A stretch of DNA of 64,000 nucleotides, taken from the NCBI GenBank assembly GCA_963969395.1, contig OZ017803.1, positions 10,974,001 to 11,038,000 on the forward strand, read 5' to 3'. Positions 21,819 to 34,778 of the stretch are shown here, in pieces (positions within the stretch are counted from its first letter, which is position 1; each line of letters opens with the position of its first letter). Below the pieces are notes generated by a model that ran no database searches, was not told where the DNA came from, and saw nothing but the letters and a program-made list of their open reading frames with translations. A program made the translations under genes and the position numbers. Source of the stretch: Pseudoscleropodium purum (taxonomy: Eukaryota; Streptophyta; Bryopsida; Hypnales; Brachytheciaceae).

Positions 21819-23969
21819 TGTAGAATCTATTAGTAGACTATTTCATTATATTGTAGTAAGAAAATGGGAGGTTTTGACCACAAAAATTATGAGATTATAG
21901 TATTTGAAGTTGAAAAATATATCTTAGGGGCCACTAAAATTTTGGGCAACTTTGATTCAAGGAGGCTTCTGTACTAATTAATTTCACTTTCTTTTTGAAC
22001 TTTTTTTGCTTTTGTTTTGGCCACATATTCAAAATGTTTCAAAAAGTTTCAAATTGGGGAGTATGTACCAAAAAATTCCAATAGGAAACTAGCTTCAAGA
22101 AAATTCTCATGTAAAGCCTTTTTTTCAACAATTTATGGCTATCACATACAACAATTTTTTCAAAATGTGAATGATGGAGGTCTAGGTTTCAACTAAACTT
22201 GAAAGAAGAAAAGATAATTGCCCAAAATATCAAACTTTGGCAAGCTTGATAAATCTATATCTAAGTTGAAATAAAAGATAGTTGAGCAAATCAGGCCTAG
22301 CATGGGAAGAGACTAGGTTAGGATTTAGTGAATCTTTACATTGTCCTTGATTTTGAAGATGTTTTCTGATCCATAAACTATAATTTTAGGATCATTAGCG
22401 TTGAATTTAAAAAAAATCAAAGTATTTGGCAACTATCTCTCTCAGTTTCTAAATATAATTATTTTGTGTGCAAGAAAAAAAAGTTGTTTATACAAGTGGA
22501 GTGGTAGGAGTTACAACAATCCATGTAGGATATATAAATTAGAATTACTAAAATTTCAATTACTCATAGTTTAGTTAAAAGTAGGAATTGTATTCAAATT
22601 ATAATTTTAGACCTCATTTTGAAATAGTATAATAAATGTTTTTAGAACCTTTCAACTAAAAATGTTGAAAAATCAAGATAACTTTTATTTCTTAAAACAT
22701 ATTTGAGATTTTGAGTCTCTAATAAAAAGCTATAGACAAATTGTAGAAGGGGATAAAAGGAACATTTTCTTTGACATTTCCAAACATCTTTTGTGAATTT
22801 TGTCCATGAAATTTTTTTGGAGGCTCAAAATAAAAAACAAGTTTTGAAAATGAAAGTAAATTTGATTTTCCAACATTTTTAGTACTATTAAAAAAAAAAT
22901 TTATTCTACTATGCCAAAATGAGGTTTAAAATTTTACTTTGAAGACAATTCCTATATTTTGATAGTGAGCGATCAAGCTCTTATCTTCAAATCATCCCAT
23001 ACCTTTTAGAAATTCATGATAGACAATGAATTTAATTTTAAAAATGACGTCTTCCATTGATCATTCTTACAAATATCAATGAAGAAATTGCTTCATTTTG
23101 CCACCAAAACATTATTAGACAGTAGTTTATAAAATGACAAATTGGCACTTGACTCAATGGATTCTTTGGGAGTTTGAATTTCTTTATTTTTAAATTTAAT
23201 AGTTAATAGTAACCACCTCGTTAGGCTAAAAGAAGCCATAAAGTAACCACTTCCTTGCTACCACCTCATTGTACATTTTGAAAAATTTATTAGTCTAAAA
23301 ATATATTAAAGAAGTATCCTAGTCTAAACCTAGGGTTGCCCAAAGCTTTGCCCATGATCTTCTATGCATTGCAATGCAAATTTAATTCAAGTGCAAATTA
23401 CATTATCCTTTGTCATATAGAGAGAGTTTTATTATGGAAAATCACTTGGGAACTTGATTGTGACCAAGCATGACTTAGAAACACAAGTAGATATAGTTGT
23501 GTAGAATCTTGAACTTTATTAGTTATATCTTCTACATTATTGTGAAATAGCTCTCGGTTGGCCTATCTTGTTTAGGCACTAAGTCGATTTACAATTCATT
23601 ATAGGGATAAGAAAATCATTGAATACAAGATGGATAGAATAAATGGTGTACCACAAGATACTGTCAATGAAAATGGCTCCTAAACTTTGAAAGTCACATT
23701 CCATTGGTCTTCAATCTAGCTTTACCATGAGAACATAGTAAGTTTTGTTCATGTGAGTCATTAATCCCACTTCATCACTACAACACAAAAAGAGGCTAAG
23801 CAATGATTTGATCCATGCGGCCCACAATAACAAAGTTTAAAAATAAAATAAAAAATACAAGCTACAACATAGAAGTCTTCAAAGCCTCCTCCAAACTTCA
23901 ACTCCAATTTCAATTCCTTGGTTGAACTTTGATTTAGTATCATTGTTTTATTTAAAATAAAAATGAAAT
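21819..23969. other. AT-rich spacer
   Basis: No gene recognised on either strand. The open frames are short and low-complexity. It probably consists of old, unrecognisable repeats. Confidence 0.45.
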
Positions 23970-24325
23970 GAATGATAGATTTTCAAAAATCTAGCACAAT
24001 TTTCTACTTTTTCTTCAAATTTCAAATCATTCTAATACTCTATACAACTTTTATAGCCACCCAAAGTTTTTGCCTTTAGAATTGAAGGCAGCAGACCTTT
24101 CTTCACTCCATCACTCACACCTCATTCATACAAACTCCAAATAGAGTGAATGATAGATTTATGAAAAGATAACACAACTTTTCACATTTTTTCAAAATTT
24201 CATTGAAAATAAGAACCTGTACATCTTTTATAGCCAGTCGAAGTCTTTGCTCTTTTATATAGATGGCAATAAACCTCCCTTCACTCAAATTAATACTATT
24301 TTTGATTGGCAACTTCAAAATAATC
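23970..24325. repeat. Tandem repeat, two units of about 178 bp
   Basis: GAATGATAGATTT occurs at 23,970 and 24,148. Each is followed by ...ACACAAYTTTTC, CTTTTATAGCCA and CCTYYCTTCACTC in the same order. The units are diverged. The period resembles the ~182-bp repeat at 13.3 kb but the sequence does not obviously match it. Confidence 0.6.
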
Positions 24326-25670
24326 AAGTGGTATAATTTTTAAAACACAACATCATGATTCAAATATCTTCAATTTTCATTTCAAAATTCCCAAAATACA
24401 ATACACTATGTCTCTTCAAACATTTGACCCTTATAAACATAAACAAGAGAGACGATGAATAGTACCTAGTTTTTCCTTTACCTAAATTATAGAAGTCAAG
24501 TGGATTTCACCCTATATTTTAATAATCAATTGGACATGTAAAGAATTAGTTAATTCTATGTTCTCTAATTGTATTCTTTCTTATTATAAGTTCCATTAGA
24601 GGGATTACTACCTTTAGAGGGTGATACACCCTCCTTAATGGTCAAATTCCATACCTATGATCAATTAGTCATAGGAATGGTTGGAGACACCAAGGATGAA
24701 GGAGTAAAAGAGGATGATGCTAATGCAATGGACAATTTCAACAATGAAGATGCCATTTGGAAATCTCAAAAAGTGAATTCTGTTGCTTCCACCTCCAACT
24801 TGAAAATGAAGTCCCATGTTGTTTTGCGACTCCAAATTCTATTATGTCATCTTGTGCAAATGCTTATAGTTAAACTAACATTGCAATGTAACCTATCTTG
24901 CCTTGAGCAAGAAAATTTGTATGGTTATAGAGATAGATTCTTTGTTTTCTATATTTCAGTTATTAAGAATAGGAAGAGGAAGAAAAAGCAACTATGAGTG
25001 AAAAAGTTGCTTGGGAACCTCTTTGAATTGAGGAAAATGCCATTTTTAATGCCATTTTGAGTATCAATTTTAAGTTGCAACATCTTCAGTCTTCTAAATT
25101 TTTTTGTATACGATGGAAATCATTGTCTTCTAGCATAGTCATCCTACATTTAATGCTACCATTCACTTGACCAAGATTGGTACATTTTTGTGGATTCTAT
25201 TATTTTAGAGACAAAAGGGTGCATTGGTTTGGTCATACATGTCATGCATGACATTAATAAGTAAGTGTCTTGATCCCAAGATTTCATGAGATTCCTTGTT
25301 TTTAGCTTTTAATCCATATGGTTTAACTAATTCATCTCTTTACTATTTGATAATTCCTTCATCAAGACCATCTTAGTATATACTTTATACCATGTCTAAA
25401 AATATGGAGTAATGAGTTTGAATAAACATCTAAATGCCTTTGAGATGGCACAATGTGCTTAGAATTCTAAAAAAACCTAGTATACTGTGTCTACTAAGGT
25501 CTTTGTAGCTTTCATTTATTGTGTGAGTTTCTCCTAAATCTGCAAGATCATTTTTATCTTGTATTTTATTATTTTGCTTAAATGCATTTAGTTACTTATT
25601 TTATTTTTTGTATCATTTTATTTCTACAATACAAAATTGCTTTTGTAGTAGACAAAGTAGTGAAGCAAAG

Positions 25671-28600
25671 CAATGAGGTTGTATAAAGAAGACACACCAA
25701 CAGAGGACCAAACAAAGGATGGAGTGCTAATTGCAATGAAATTGACCTTCAAAGAGAAGACAACTTTGTTAACCAAGAAATTGGAGAAGCTTACTACTAT
25801 GGCTAATCCTGCTTTAGGGAATGAATAGTTTGACGAGGTACCTAACTTCATTATCCATATTTTTTATTTGTTGAGATGGTCAACATTGTATTCTTTTTAA
25901 TTCTTGAAATTAATATGTAGATTGAGAACCACTGAAGTACAAACTCTACTCCAGAGATGACCCTTGGCACATTGTAAATGATTGCTACTTGCAACATGAG
26001 GCATGAGCTCAAAGGCAAATGGCTATGTTGGTGAATTGCATTTGTTGAAACCAAAAAATATGTCACTTTCTATTGAAGCTTGTCAATGAATCAGATTTGA
26101 AAGTTTTTTTTAGCCAAGGCTTGTTGGTACATTACAGTAAGTGGTTTCTATTGCATTTCCAAAAAAGTTCTTTTTATTTCATAATATGTTCACATTAGTT
26201 AGATAAATTTTTTATGTACTACCTTACATGATGATGTTTTTAAAATATTATATTTTAATTTTATGCACAGATAGAAGATGCAGCAATGGAAATGTTTGGT
26301 TCTATTGTGAAAAAGGATAATTTAGTTTTGAACATGAACTCTCCAAAAGAACCAAAGACATTATCAAAATACATCAATTGAAGGCTAGAGAATCCAACTT
26401 TGGGATCATGCATTTTTTTCCAAATTTTGGGGGCAAGAATTTAGGAAGTTAGATTTTTTTTTGAAGTATAAAAACTCAGATTTTGTAGTTAAGTGAGTTC
26501 TATATATGTATCACTTTATTTTTAGTTATGATAGTGAGGTCTTATTGTCTCTAAATTTTTTCCCTTTTAAATGTGTTTTTCCAGCTTTGACATCTATTTT
26601 CACTTCTCTAGGTACTTTAGGTATGAGTTACTTCCAAATGCATTGATTGCCAAGCACGACCTCCCTCCTTTTTCTTGCTACATGGTTGGATGTTTTCATT
26701 GAAAACTATATGTTTTTAGCTCCTCAATTGAAGTCATAAATAAGTGCTCGTTTGAAAACTAGATCTTGTATCTAGATTCACTATAAGGAAATGCTGTCAT
26801 TTTTTTTTATCAATTCAGACACTTTTTTGTTAATTTTGACATTTTTCTATCAATTTAAACATTGTTTGTCAATTAAGACATGTCAATTCGAACGTTGTTT
26901 TCTTGTAGTGATTGTCTAGGTCCAGAGTTTATACCGCTTTCTAAAGACCTTTTGAGGCATTCTATTGACTTCCCAAAAGTTGTACTAGAGTATGAAGAGT
27001 TCAATGGTTTGAATGAGGATGTTAGGGCAAAGGCTACAAGAAGAAAGGAGGAGATAGACAAGAAGATTGCTATGAGAAATCTAGAGGCTATGGAGAAGGC
27101 GAGTCAAAGAGTTCTTAAAAAGACTACCAAAGCTGCAAAGAAGGAGAAGGGAAAGATTTTGGAGAAGACTAGCTTCAAAACAAGCAGTTTTGGGCTCATC
27201 TACAATAGAACAAGGATCTCAACAATAAGGATCCGTTTCTAAAGACACTAATCGTAGGTTAGAGCAATTTACACTTACAAAGGTTGACTTAGTGCATGAA
27301 TCCACTACCTTTGATGTTATTAATGATGGTGACATCTCTATTGTCAAGTTCATTTGCAATTCATTTTTAATGGTTGTCCTTGATAATCCATTGCCTCCTC
27401 TATACCATGATATTTTGAAATTTATAAAGAAGGTGTGGATCTTTTCTTATCTTGTTTAATTGATTTACTTGTCTTTTTCAATTAGTTTCATTTGTCTTCT
27501 TCAATTGCTTTCACCTTTTTACTTGATATACTATGACTTGTCTTCTTGAAATGCCTTGAGTCTCAAATGTATTTCTATTTTTAATATTATTAAAACCTCT
27601 GTATATGTTGCACCATATGGTGGATAAGGCTCAATCCTATAGGGGAGTTTGTAGTAACAAACCACAATTAGATCTTGTCACTACTAACACCATTATAACA
27701 AAATATGGTAAAAAAAAATCGTATTCTAAATTGAATGGAGGTTTTTTCCTACATTTTTGTTTAGACCCACTACACGTGCAATCAGTTCTTTTTGCAATTT
27801 TCTACTACAATTTTTATAATTTATAATTGTGTAATATATATTTTGAAAGTTTTTGAAAATATCTTTACAATTATATGTTATACGCTCTAAAATTCTAAAA
27901 TTGCAATGAAAAATTGCAAAAGAAGATGAAGGCCCATTAGTGTGTGCACAAAAATGTGGTAAAAAAATACCACATTCAATTTTGAGTCTAGTTTTTTTTA
28001 CTATGTTTTGTTATAGTGCATGCCCGAAGGCCTACTTGTATCAAATGTGTCCAAGCCTCCAACAACCTCTCCAAAATGGAATGAGTGCTTAGACACATTG
28101 CTTGAGTTCCTTATTGAGTTTGCAAATGGACATATACTAATATACAAGATGATGGAGCGCTAGTTATTATCCATTCTTTATAGGGCTCAAATCAAAGCAA
28201 ACATTCTTGGTTATGCCCATTGATACTTTTTTAAACTACAAAAAGAATGGGTCAGTATAAACCACTTGCACTTGATGTCTCTTTTGGATTGTTCTTTTAC
28301 AGTAAGTTCATCTATTATCTCTAATTATTAATTTTCAAGATATTTTCTTGCAATGTTTAAATTAAAGAAAACTACTAACCATGACTATCCATTGAAAAGA
28401 GGCTGTCACACTTCCCCTCCAACCAGTACCCCCCTCCCGGAAAATCAAGAGCCTTCCAATTCATTTCAAAAAAAATTCCACCCTCCTCCAAGAAAAATCA
28501 ATAGCCATCAAATGAACATACAAAATATGATACAAATATGAATACGAATATGATATAGTCATATACTAATACGGACAACACAATATAGATATGATAGTAT

Positions 28601-29430
28601 GGGATTATCCCATATTGATTGTTTGCAATCTCACCCTTCTAAAATTATAAGAGGAGGATGGGGGGGGGGGGGGGGGGGGTAAAATTTTAATTTTGATTTT
28701 AAAAACTTTTGCACCCTCTCCAAATTATAAGGGGGCGGAATGAGTTAAAATTAAAATTTTCATTAAAATTTTTTTAACGTAGTGCATAGTTTTACACTAT
28801 GCACCATGGAGTGGTTGTAACAACTAGCCATAAATTAAAACTTTCTTTATTCTATAAATACAATGTTTTAGAATTTCATTATGAGTAAGGAACTTATTGG
28901 GTGTGGGACTTTTAAAGTTTACATTTCAGCCATGCCCAAAGTTGAAGGTACATGGTGTAGATGTTGCATGGGAGAAGCTTTTTCAAAATCCCACAAAAGT
29001 GGAGACATTTTCTATGCAAAATGGTAGTCCTTAGAGAGTATTACGTGAAAAGGACCCCTGTTTTATGCAAATGATGATTGAGGCAACATCTATCCTAGGT
29101 GACATAGTTTTAGATTGTATAGCTTCAACAAGTAAATTCTAGAACTTGTCTTCCACTTTTCTTGAAAACACAATTACCATTTTAATTTTGGTCTATTTGT
29201 TTTGTTCATATTTTAATTTAAATTCAATGTACATATTTCAAGTGCTACAATCCACGCTTGTAGGCTTCTTGATAGGCACATTGTTGCCTTGGAAGAGGAT
29301 AAAGCCATTTTTGGTGCAATGCTTGCTCCTTTCATTTGTCCAATTGAAAGTTGTTCCTATAATACTAGCACCTATGACATTGCCTTCAAATGACCCCGAT
29401 GTAGAGGAGATTGTGGTTCTATATATCGTC
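25671..29430 (+). pseudogene. Decayed gene with DNA N4/N6-methylase-like motif
   Basis: A series of plus-strand protein-like blocks separated by introns, stops and frameshifts: 25,671-25,826 (MRLYKEDTPTEDQTKDGVL...), about 25,930-26,070 (SSKANGYVGELHLLKPKNMS), about 26,275-26,480 (AMEMFGSIVKKDNLVLNMNS, PKEPKTLSKYIN, then MHFFPNFGGKNLGS), and 26,917-27,440 (Lys/Glu-rich then DISIVKFICNSFLMVVLDNP). Further blocks are 28,021-28,165 (KPPTTSPKWNECLDTLLEF), 28,150-28,320 (DDGALVIIHS), 28,900-29,135 (PKLKVHGVDVAWEKLFQ, REKDPCFMQMMIEAT, ILGDIVLDCIAST) and 29,235-29,330 (HACRLLDRHIVALEEDKAIF). VLDCxAST...HACR...RHxVALExD resembles SAM-binding motif I and the following strand of N4/N6 DNA methylase-like proteins that I recall in plants, but this family assignment is from pattern memory. 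The many stops show it is dead. An open stretch at 24,638-24,997 may be an outlying piece. Confidence 0.6.
28661..28679 (+). repeat. Poly-G run, about 19 bases
   Basis: Uninterrupted G run in otherwise AT-rich sequence inside the decayed methylase-like locus. It could form a G-quadruplex or be a sequencing-error hotspot. Confidence 0.8.
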
Positions 29431-31759
29431 AAAAAATCATGATTCAGTAAGTAAGTCATTTCACATTTGGTTTACCTTAAATGTGAAGCATTAGCCTTTG
29501 TTAAAACATTTAATTCTACATTTGATTATTGTAGCATGAAATGTGCTCGAGCTATATACCATTTGTTCTTCTCTTTGCCTAGATTTTTCTGAGTCCAAAG
29601 AAACCATATATACTACCATCATATGCCACGGCTTTAGCTCTTGATTATGCAACCTACAAATTTCTTCCTATACCAGATAAAGTCCCTATTTTAGATCTTA
29701 GGCTGTTGCATTTTCTAGATGTGTCAATTACAAAGATAGATGAAGAGCATTCATACATTGATAGAAGTGATCATTTTCATTCAATGTCTTCTTCATCTTT
29801 GTGATCATGTTTTCTATGAGATCATTTTTATTGGATTTAATTTTCAATCTTCTACACTTCAATGTTGTATTTGTGTTATAATAGAAAGTAAAGGCACTAT
29901 TTCATTGTCGGGAACTTCCAATTTTATTTTTATGTTCTAATTTTGGTTTTAAATGTGGTATCTATACTATAGTCTACAATATTTATTTATTTATTTTTAA
30001 AATGCTAAAGTGGCTACATACAAGAAAATGATGTAGCCAAATATTTTAGTATTCAACTATATTTTGGATAGAATTATCTTTTCATCCACATATTTGGATG
30101 AGTTTCATTTAAAATAGGCAATTTCATCCATTTTATGAAAAAATGGAGCAATTGGCATTATCATCCAATTGTTCTTCAAATTTTTCTATAGGCTTGGTGC
30201 AACCTATTTTTTTTAGGCATTTGAGCCTTATAAGGCCCAACTAAAAAACAATGCTATAGTCTCTATTCCTTAACCTTTCTTTTTATAAATGGCACTTGGT
30301 TTGCAAAAAACAAGGAGACGCAAAGAAAGCTCTGTAACAACAATTTTATAGGATGTTCATCAATGTTTTCATGCAATTAGAGAACTCTGTGACCAAGATT
30401 AGAATCTAATGATTGCTTTCTAATCTCTAGCTTCAATGACAAGGACCTAATTTTGTAACCATTACAAGACAATACAAGTAACCTAGGTACTTTTTAAGCT
30501 ACATTCTCGATTTTTATTTAGAGTAGTTTTTCATATTTTAAAGCTTAAACAAGAATATGTATTCAATAATCTACTTCATTGCTCTTTTGAATTTTCTTTC
30601 TTATTAAAAAATGACATGTTTGTAAAACTTGGAGGATAGCTTTTTCAATCTCCAATTTACAACACTTTCACCATCTTTCTATTAAATTTCTTGTAATTTG
30701 TCAATGTGTATATAAATTTCACTACCATGTCTTAGTATTATTTCCATTTTTTTTCATTTCGTACTATTTTCCGCATCTTTCCTAATTAATACAAAATATT
30801 GTACAAAATTTCTATAACTAATAATACTAAATTCAAATCAATGTCTCTAATTATAATTAAAGTGACCCAAAATTGAAATTATATATAACTACATGTAAAA
30901 ATAAATATTTGAATAGTGTCTCATGACATTAAAGTTTAAAGAAGTTTGTCCTAAATTGTGCAGGCCAATGTCTTTTAAGGGTTAAAATCAATATGGACTG
31001 ACAAAATCAAAACATTTTAATAGTATTTCTACCTTGCTTGTGTATTCTTATCAAAGCCACAGTCATAGGTTAGATATTGGACTTTGCCATAAAAATTTGT
31101 ACACTCACAAGCTCACACTCACATGCTCACAAAGTAGCAACCCTAGTCTTTGGGCACCAAGAAATAGTGCCAAAGCATGATGCCCAAGGCTTATGTTGGC
31201 ACAAGCTTGGTACTAATGTGGACTTTGGACATCACATTAGAAGATATTTAAAGCATGGGGAGGGCCGTTTCAAGCTTGTTCCTCTTGCTATAATGAACAA
31301 TGTCATTGTCAAAATATTTAAAAAATGAAAAAATTCTTTAAAATATAAAAAAATGATTTTTGACGTGGTAGTCACTCTACCACATCAAACTGCTATTGTA
31401 GCTTAGATTCTAAGCTCCTAATAGCTCAGAAGCTCACAACCTTTAATAAGCCCCAAATCTCTTCTAATGTGTTTTTCACTATTTCATATTGCCTAGAGAC
31501 TACCATTCTACTAGTAATATGACAAATTTTAAAATAATGAAACATATCAATCCTTTTTTACACTATGCCCTTTTTTATTTGATGACATAACCTTGTTTCA
31601 AGCTCTATTCATTCTTTTTTTGTCAAGCCCTAACTAATTTTTTTAATTTCCTTTTTATTTTTGCCAACTTGTCAAGGCATGTTTCTTCTACATGCTTGAT
31701 TTTCTTTATGAATATTCACCAATTGAATAGTGACATAATATTCTACCTATTGGTGTTGA
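29431..31759. other. AT-rich spacer
   Basis: Right flank of the decayed methylase-like gene. No further conserved protein blocks are recognised. An 83-codon open frame at 31,077-31,328 is slightly less AT-rich than its surroundings but has no recognisable motif. Confidence 0.45.
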
Positions 31760-32643
31760 TTAATATTGAAAGGTCAAATACTATGTTTTTACCAGAAACG
31801 CTCCAAAACTACCATTTTTAATACAAGTACCAAATTTTCGAAGAAAAACATTTTTGGTCACATGTAATGGTAGGATTTTGTAGTACACTAGTTTTTGTAG
31901 AAATTTCTACTTTGCAGATTGCAAGATATTCGTGTCTAAATTGACAAAAATCCTTTTTTTGGCCTTGCAAAAAAACGGGCAGCTACACTTCACAAGGTCA
32001 CATTTAAAAAAAATCCTAAATGATGATAACTCTTTAGATTCATTCTTTAAGGCAAGTTGTTTACATGATTGAATATTTTTAGATCATTTGTAGTCATATA
32101 ACATGTAGGAAAAAAATAGTAAGTAGAAAGAAGTAGAAAATGATTCAAAACACTAAATTGTGAAGAATTTAGTTATGGAATTAAAAAACACCAATCCCAA
32201 TTGTTGCAATGTAGTAATAAAAAATTTACATCATATGCTTTGATTTTTTTCAAGAAATATTAAAAATTGAGTTAAATAAAGGACTCTAAAGTTTATTTAG
32301 AGTAGGGAATCTATAATTGCCTACAAACTAGAACACTTCATAACTCATAAATCAAAATGGAATGATTCAAAGCTTTTCACATTCATATGACTCTAAAAAA
32401 CCAATTTCAAATTTTTATTTTAAAAAAAAATGATTTTTTAAGAAATTTTTGGATTGCCTGTTGAGCATTGAAAATTATATATCATGCAATGACTTCTAAA
32501 CCACATAGTCCAAAATTATGAACCTTTAAGCTACTTCTTGGACACAGGTTGAGTGAAAATTAAAAAAAAAAAAATTCTATGTGTAGTGAGCTACCTAAAA
32601 TTGCTATGTTGTTAAAAAAATAGTTTGGTCCTTTAGGAATTAA
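31760..32643 (-). mobile_element. TTAA-flanked non-autonomous element, 884 bp
   Basis: TTAA at 31,760-31,763 and 32,640-32,643. The ends are inverted: left TATTGAAAGGTCAAATACTA, reverse complement of right TTCCTAAAGGACCAAACTAT. Interior blocks match 21,005-21,818 in opposite orientation and parts of 54,899-56,329. No protein coding. Confidence 0.68.
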
Positions 32644-34230
32644 GCAAAAATTCAATGGTGAATACTATTATGCAAAATAGAAAATATAATGTAAGCTAAA
32701 ATTCCAGATTGTGGCCACAAATCAATTGATGAAGTATCAAATTTTGTTAATACATAAAAAGTACCATTCATAGTGATAGTGATATAAAGAAGAATCATAT
32801 TTTTCTTAAAAACATATAAATTAGATCATAATTTTTAAAGCCATATGTTCTAAATGCCACTAGATCTATTATTCTATCATCCGCAAAATAAGAAATCTTA
32901 AATAGTCATCATATTCACAAAGAACGGCTATATTCTTTTATATATTTAAAAAATCCTTCTATGTAATGTAACCATCAAGATATTCCTAAATAATTACCTA
33001 TTCATATTAAAAATGTCACTATCACATCCTAAAAGCGTATACCTTTGTATGTTAAAAAAATGTGCATTTATTCTAAGTATATGGTCATAAAGAGGCCAAT
33101 TCTAGAGTGACAAAAATAATCAAGTTGCCACAATAGTATGACTACCCTGTGAGTTTGATTGTAACCTACTATAGGATAGAAGTGATGGACAAGATTGACA
33201 CATTGGGAATATTCATGTTTTTTTAAATACTTTAATGTATATTAGAATTTGTCTTGCAAAAATAATTTTATTGAATATTTTTATTATTTTTACTATTTTC
33301 AAGAGACTTTGACATTTAAGGATGAATTTCCATCCTAATTGCCATAGAACTAGCCTTGCTCAATTGTTTTAAAAGAAAAAAATGTGAAATTCATAGTGAT
33401 TTATAATAGGGTCCAAAAATCATCCCAATTCTATATATTTGAAGCGCAAAACTCCAAAATTTTCAATTTGGAAAACAAAATATTAAAATCAACCCCCTTT
33501 TGTTGTTGAATAGTATTTTACATTTTTCTATTGTTTAAATATATTTAAGGTTTTTGATTTCAAGTATAAAATCAAAATTTCCAACTTTTCATCTATAGTA
33601 AATGTTCAATTTTTGTTTTCACTTCTTTGGAAAATAATTGAGATTGATTTGGGTCTACATGACCAAATGAAATCTACAACAACCTTGTTCATAATTGGAG
33701 CCTAAGGACATAACCTTGAAAGGACAAGACTTATTTGCAAGGTATTTTGCCAAAAATGATTCGATTTATGAACCATCACTTAGGTGAATTTTTTTTAATG
33801 TTTATAGCAATCTTGAAAGTCATGCATCGATAATTTTTTGATTGCTACAATATGACAAGGTTAACCTTTTTCAAAATTCCTAGTAACTCCAACATTTCTT
33901 ACAATGATAAAGCCCGTTAAATTCTTTCACCTTTATTAGAGAAATGTAAAACTTCATCTTCTATTTTTTAAGTGGTTAATTTTGTACAATGTAACCTCTC
34001 TTCATACTATTTTAAGGTTTTTATCTCAAATATGAATTTCAAATTTTATTATGTACAACAAATGATTTGAACCTAGTACGTTTCCATGAGGTAAAAAATT
34101 AGACCAACTCTAAGTTACCAGTGACTTGAGTCCCCCTATTGCAAAGCTTCCTCCCCTCGAGTTCGGGGCCAATGAGTTCCCAATAAAAGATAAAGAAAAG
34201 AAAAAGAAAAGCCAAAAGAGCAACAACTGA
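32644..34230. other. AT-rich spacer
   Basis: No gene seen. A phrase beginning TTAAGGTTTTT occurs near 33,547 and again near 34,011 in similar context, perhaps two diverged copies of a repeat. Confidence 0.4.
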
Positions 34231-34778
34231 GTGAAGGGCGGGTCCCCTGCTATGTCGGCAGCAGATGCGGTACAGACTTTGCTTGAAAGAGCAAACGACC
34301 TTCCTGGCACCAGTGCCGAAACCAACCACCTCCGAAACATTGACACTTGCACTGTTGCACACTCACCCCGGCGCCGAATCTCGCACTCTCCTCTTTCCCA
34401 GCATTTCCTTCGCTTCTCACAAGCTACTTGCTTCCTGCTTCACAATTCCACTTCCAGCTGTCTACAGCATCCTTCTTCCAACTCTTTTGCAATTTGCTTT
34501 CTTTTGACACAACTGAAGAAAGGCGGTTTCGGGGTGGGTGGGTGGGGTGGGGTTGGGATATCTTTCAAGTTATTGCAAATTTCATCTGCATGTACTCTTG
34601 TGCTTCCACTCTGTCCTTTGCTTGATTCGTGTCCTGTGTTACGGTGGTTCAGGATTCTACGAAGTTTTGTTCGGTTACGAGTGAGGAAGTTAGTCTCCTT
34701 TTGAATTTTGTTTTCGTGATTTTCTTGTTTCTAATTGAAGATTTCGTGGAGACCTAAGAATGCAAGCGCCGTAACACC
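34231..34778 (+). promoter_or_regulatory. Probable promoter/5' UTR region of the lipase gene
   Basis: GC content rises sharply from about 34,230, and the plus strand becomes pyrimidine-rich (CTTCC/CTCTCC runs) up to a G-rich patch at 34,530-34,560. This looks like plant promoter/5' UTR sequence feeding into the first lipase exons. Open frames of up to 157 codons exist here in several phases on both strands but resemble no protein. No clear TATA box was identified. Confidence 0.45.

Noticed and set aside
31077..31328. 83-codon open frame with GC slightly above its surroundings
   Set aside because: No recognisable protein features and no neighbouring exon signals.
34231..34704. 157-codon open frame before the lipase gene
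   Set aside because: Low-complexity Ser/Leu/Pro-rich text in pyrimidine-rich leader sequence. Other phases and the minus strand are equally open, so it looks like a chance frame.
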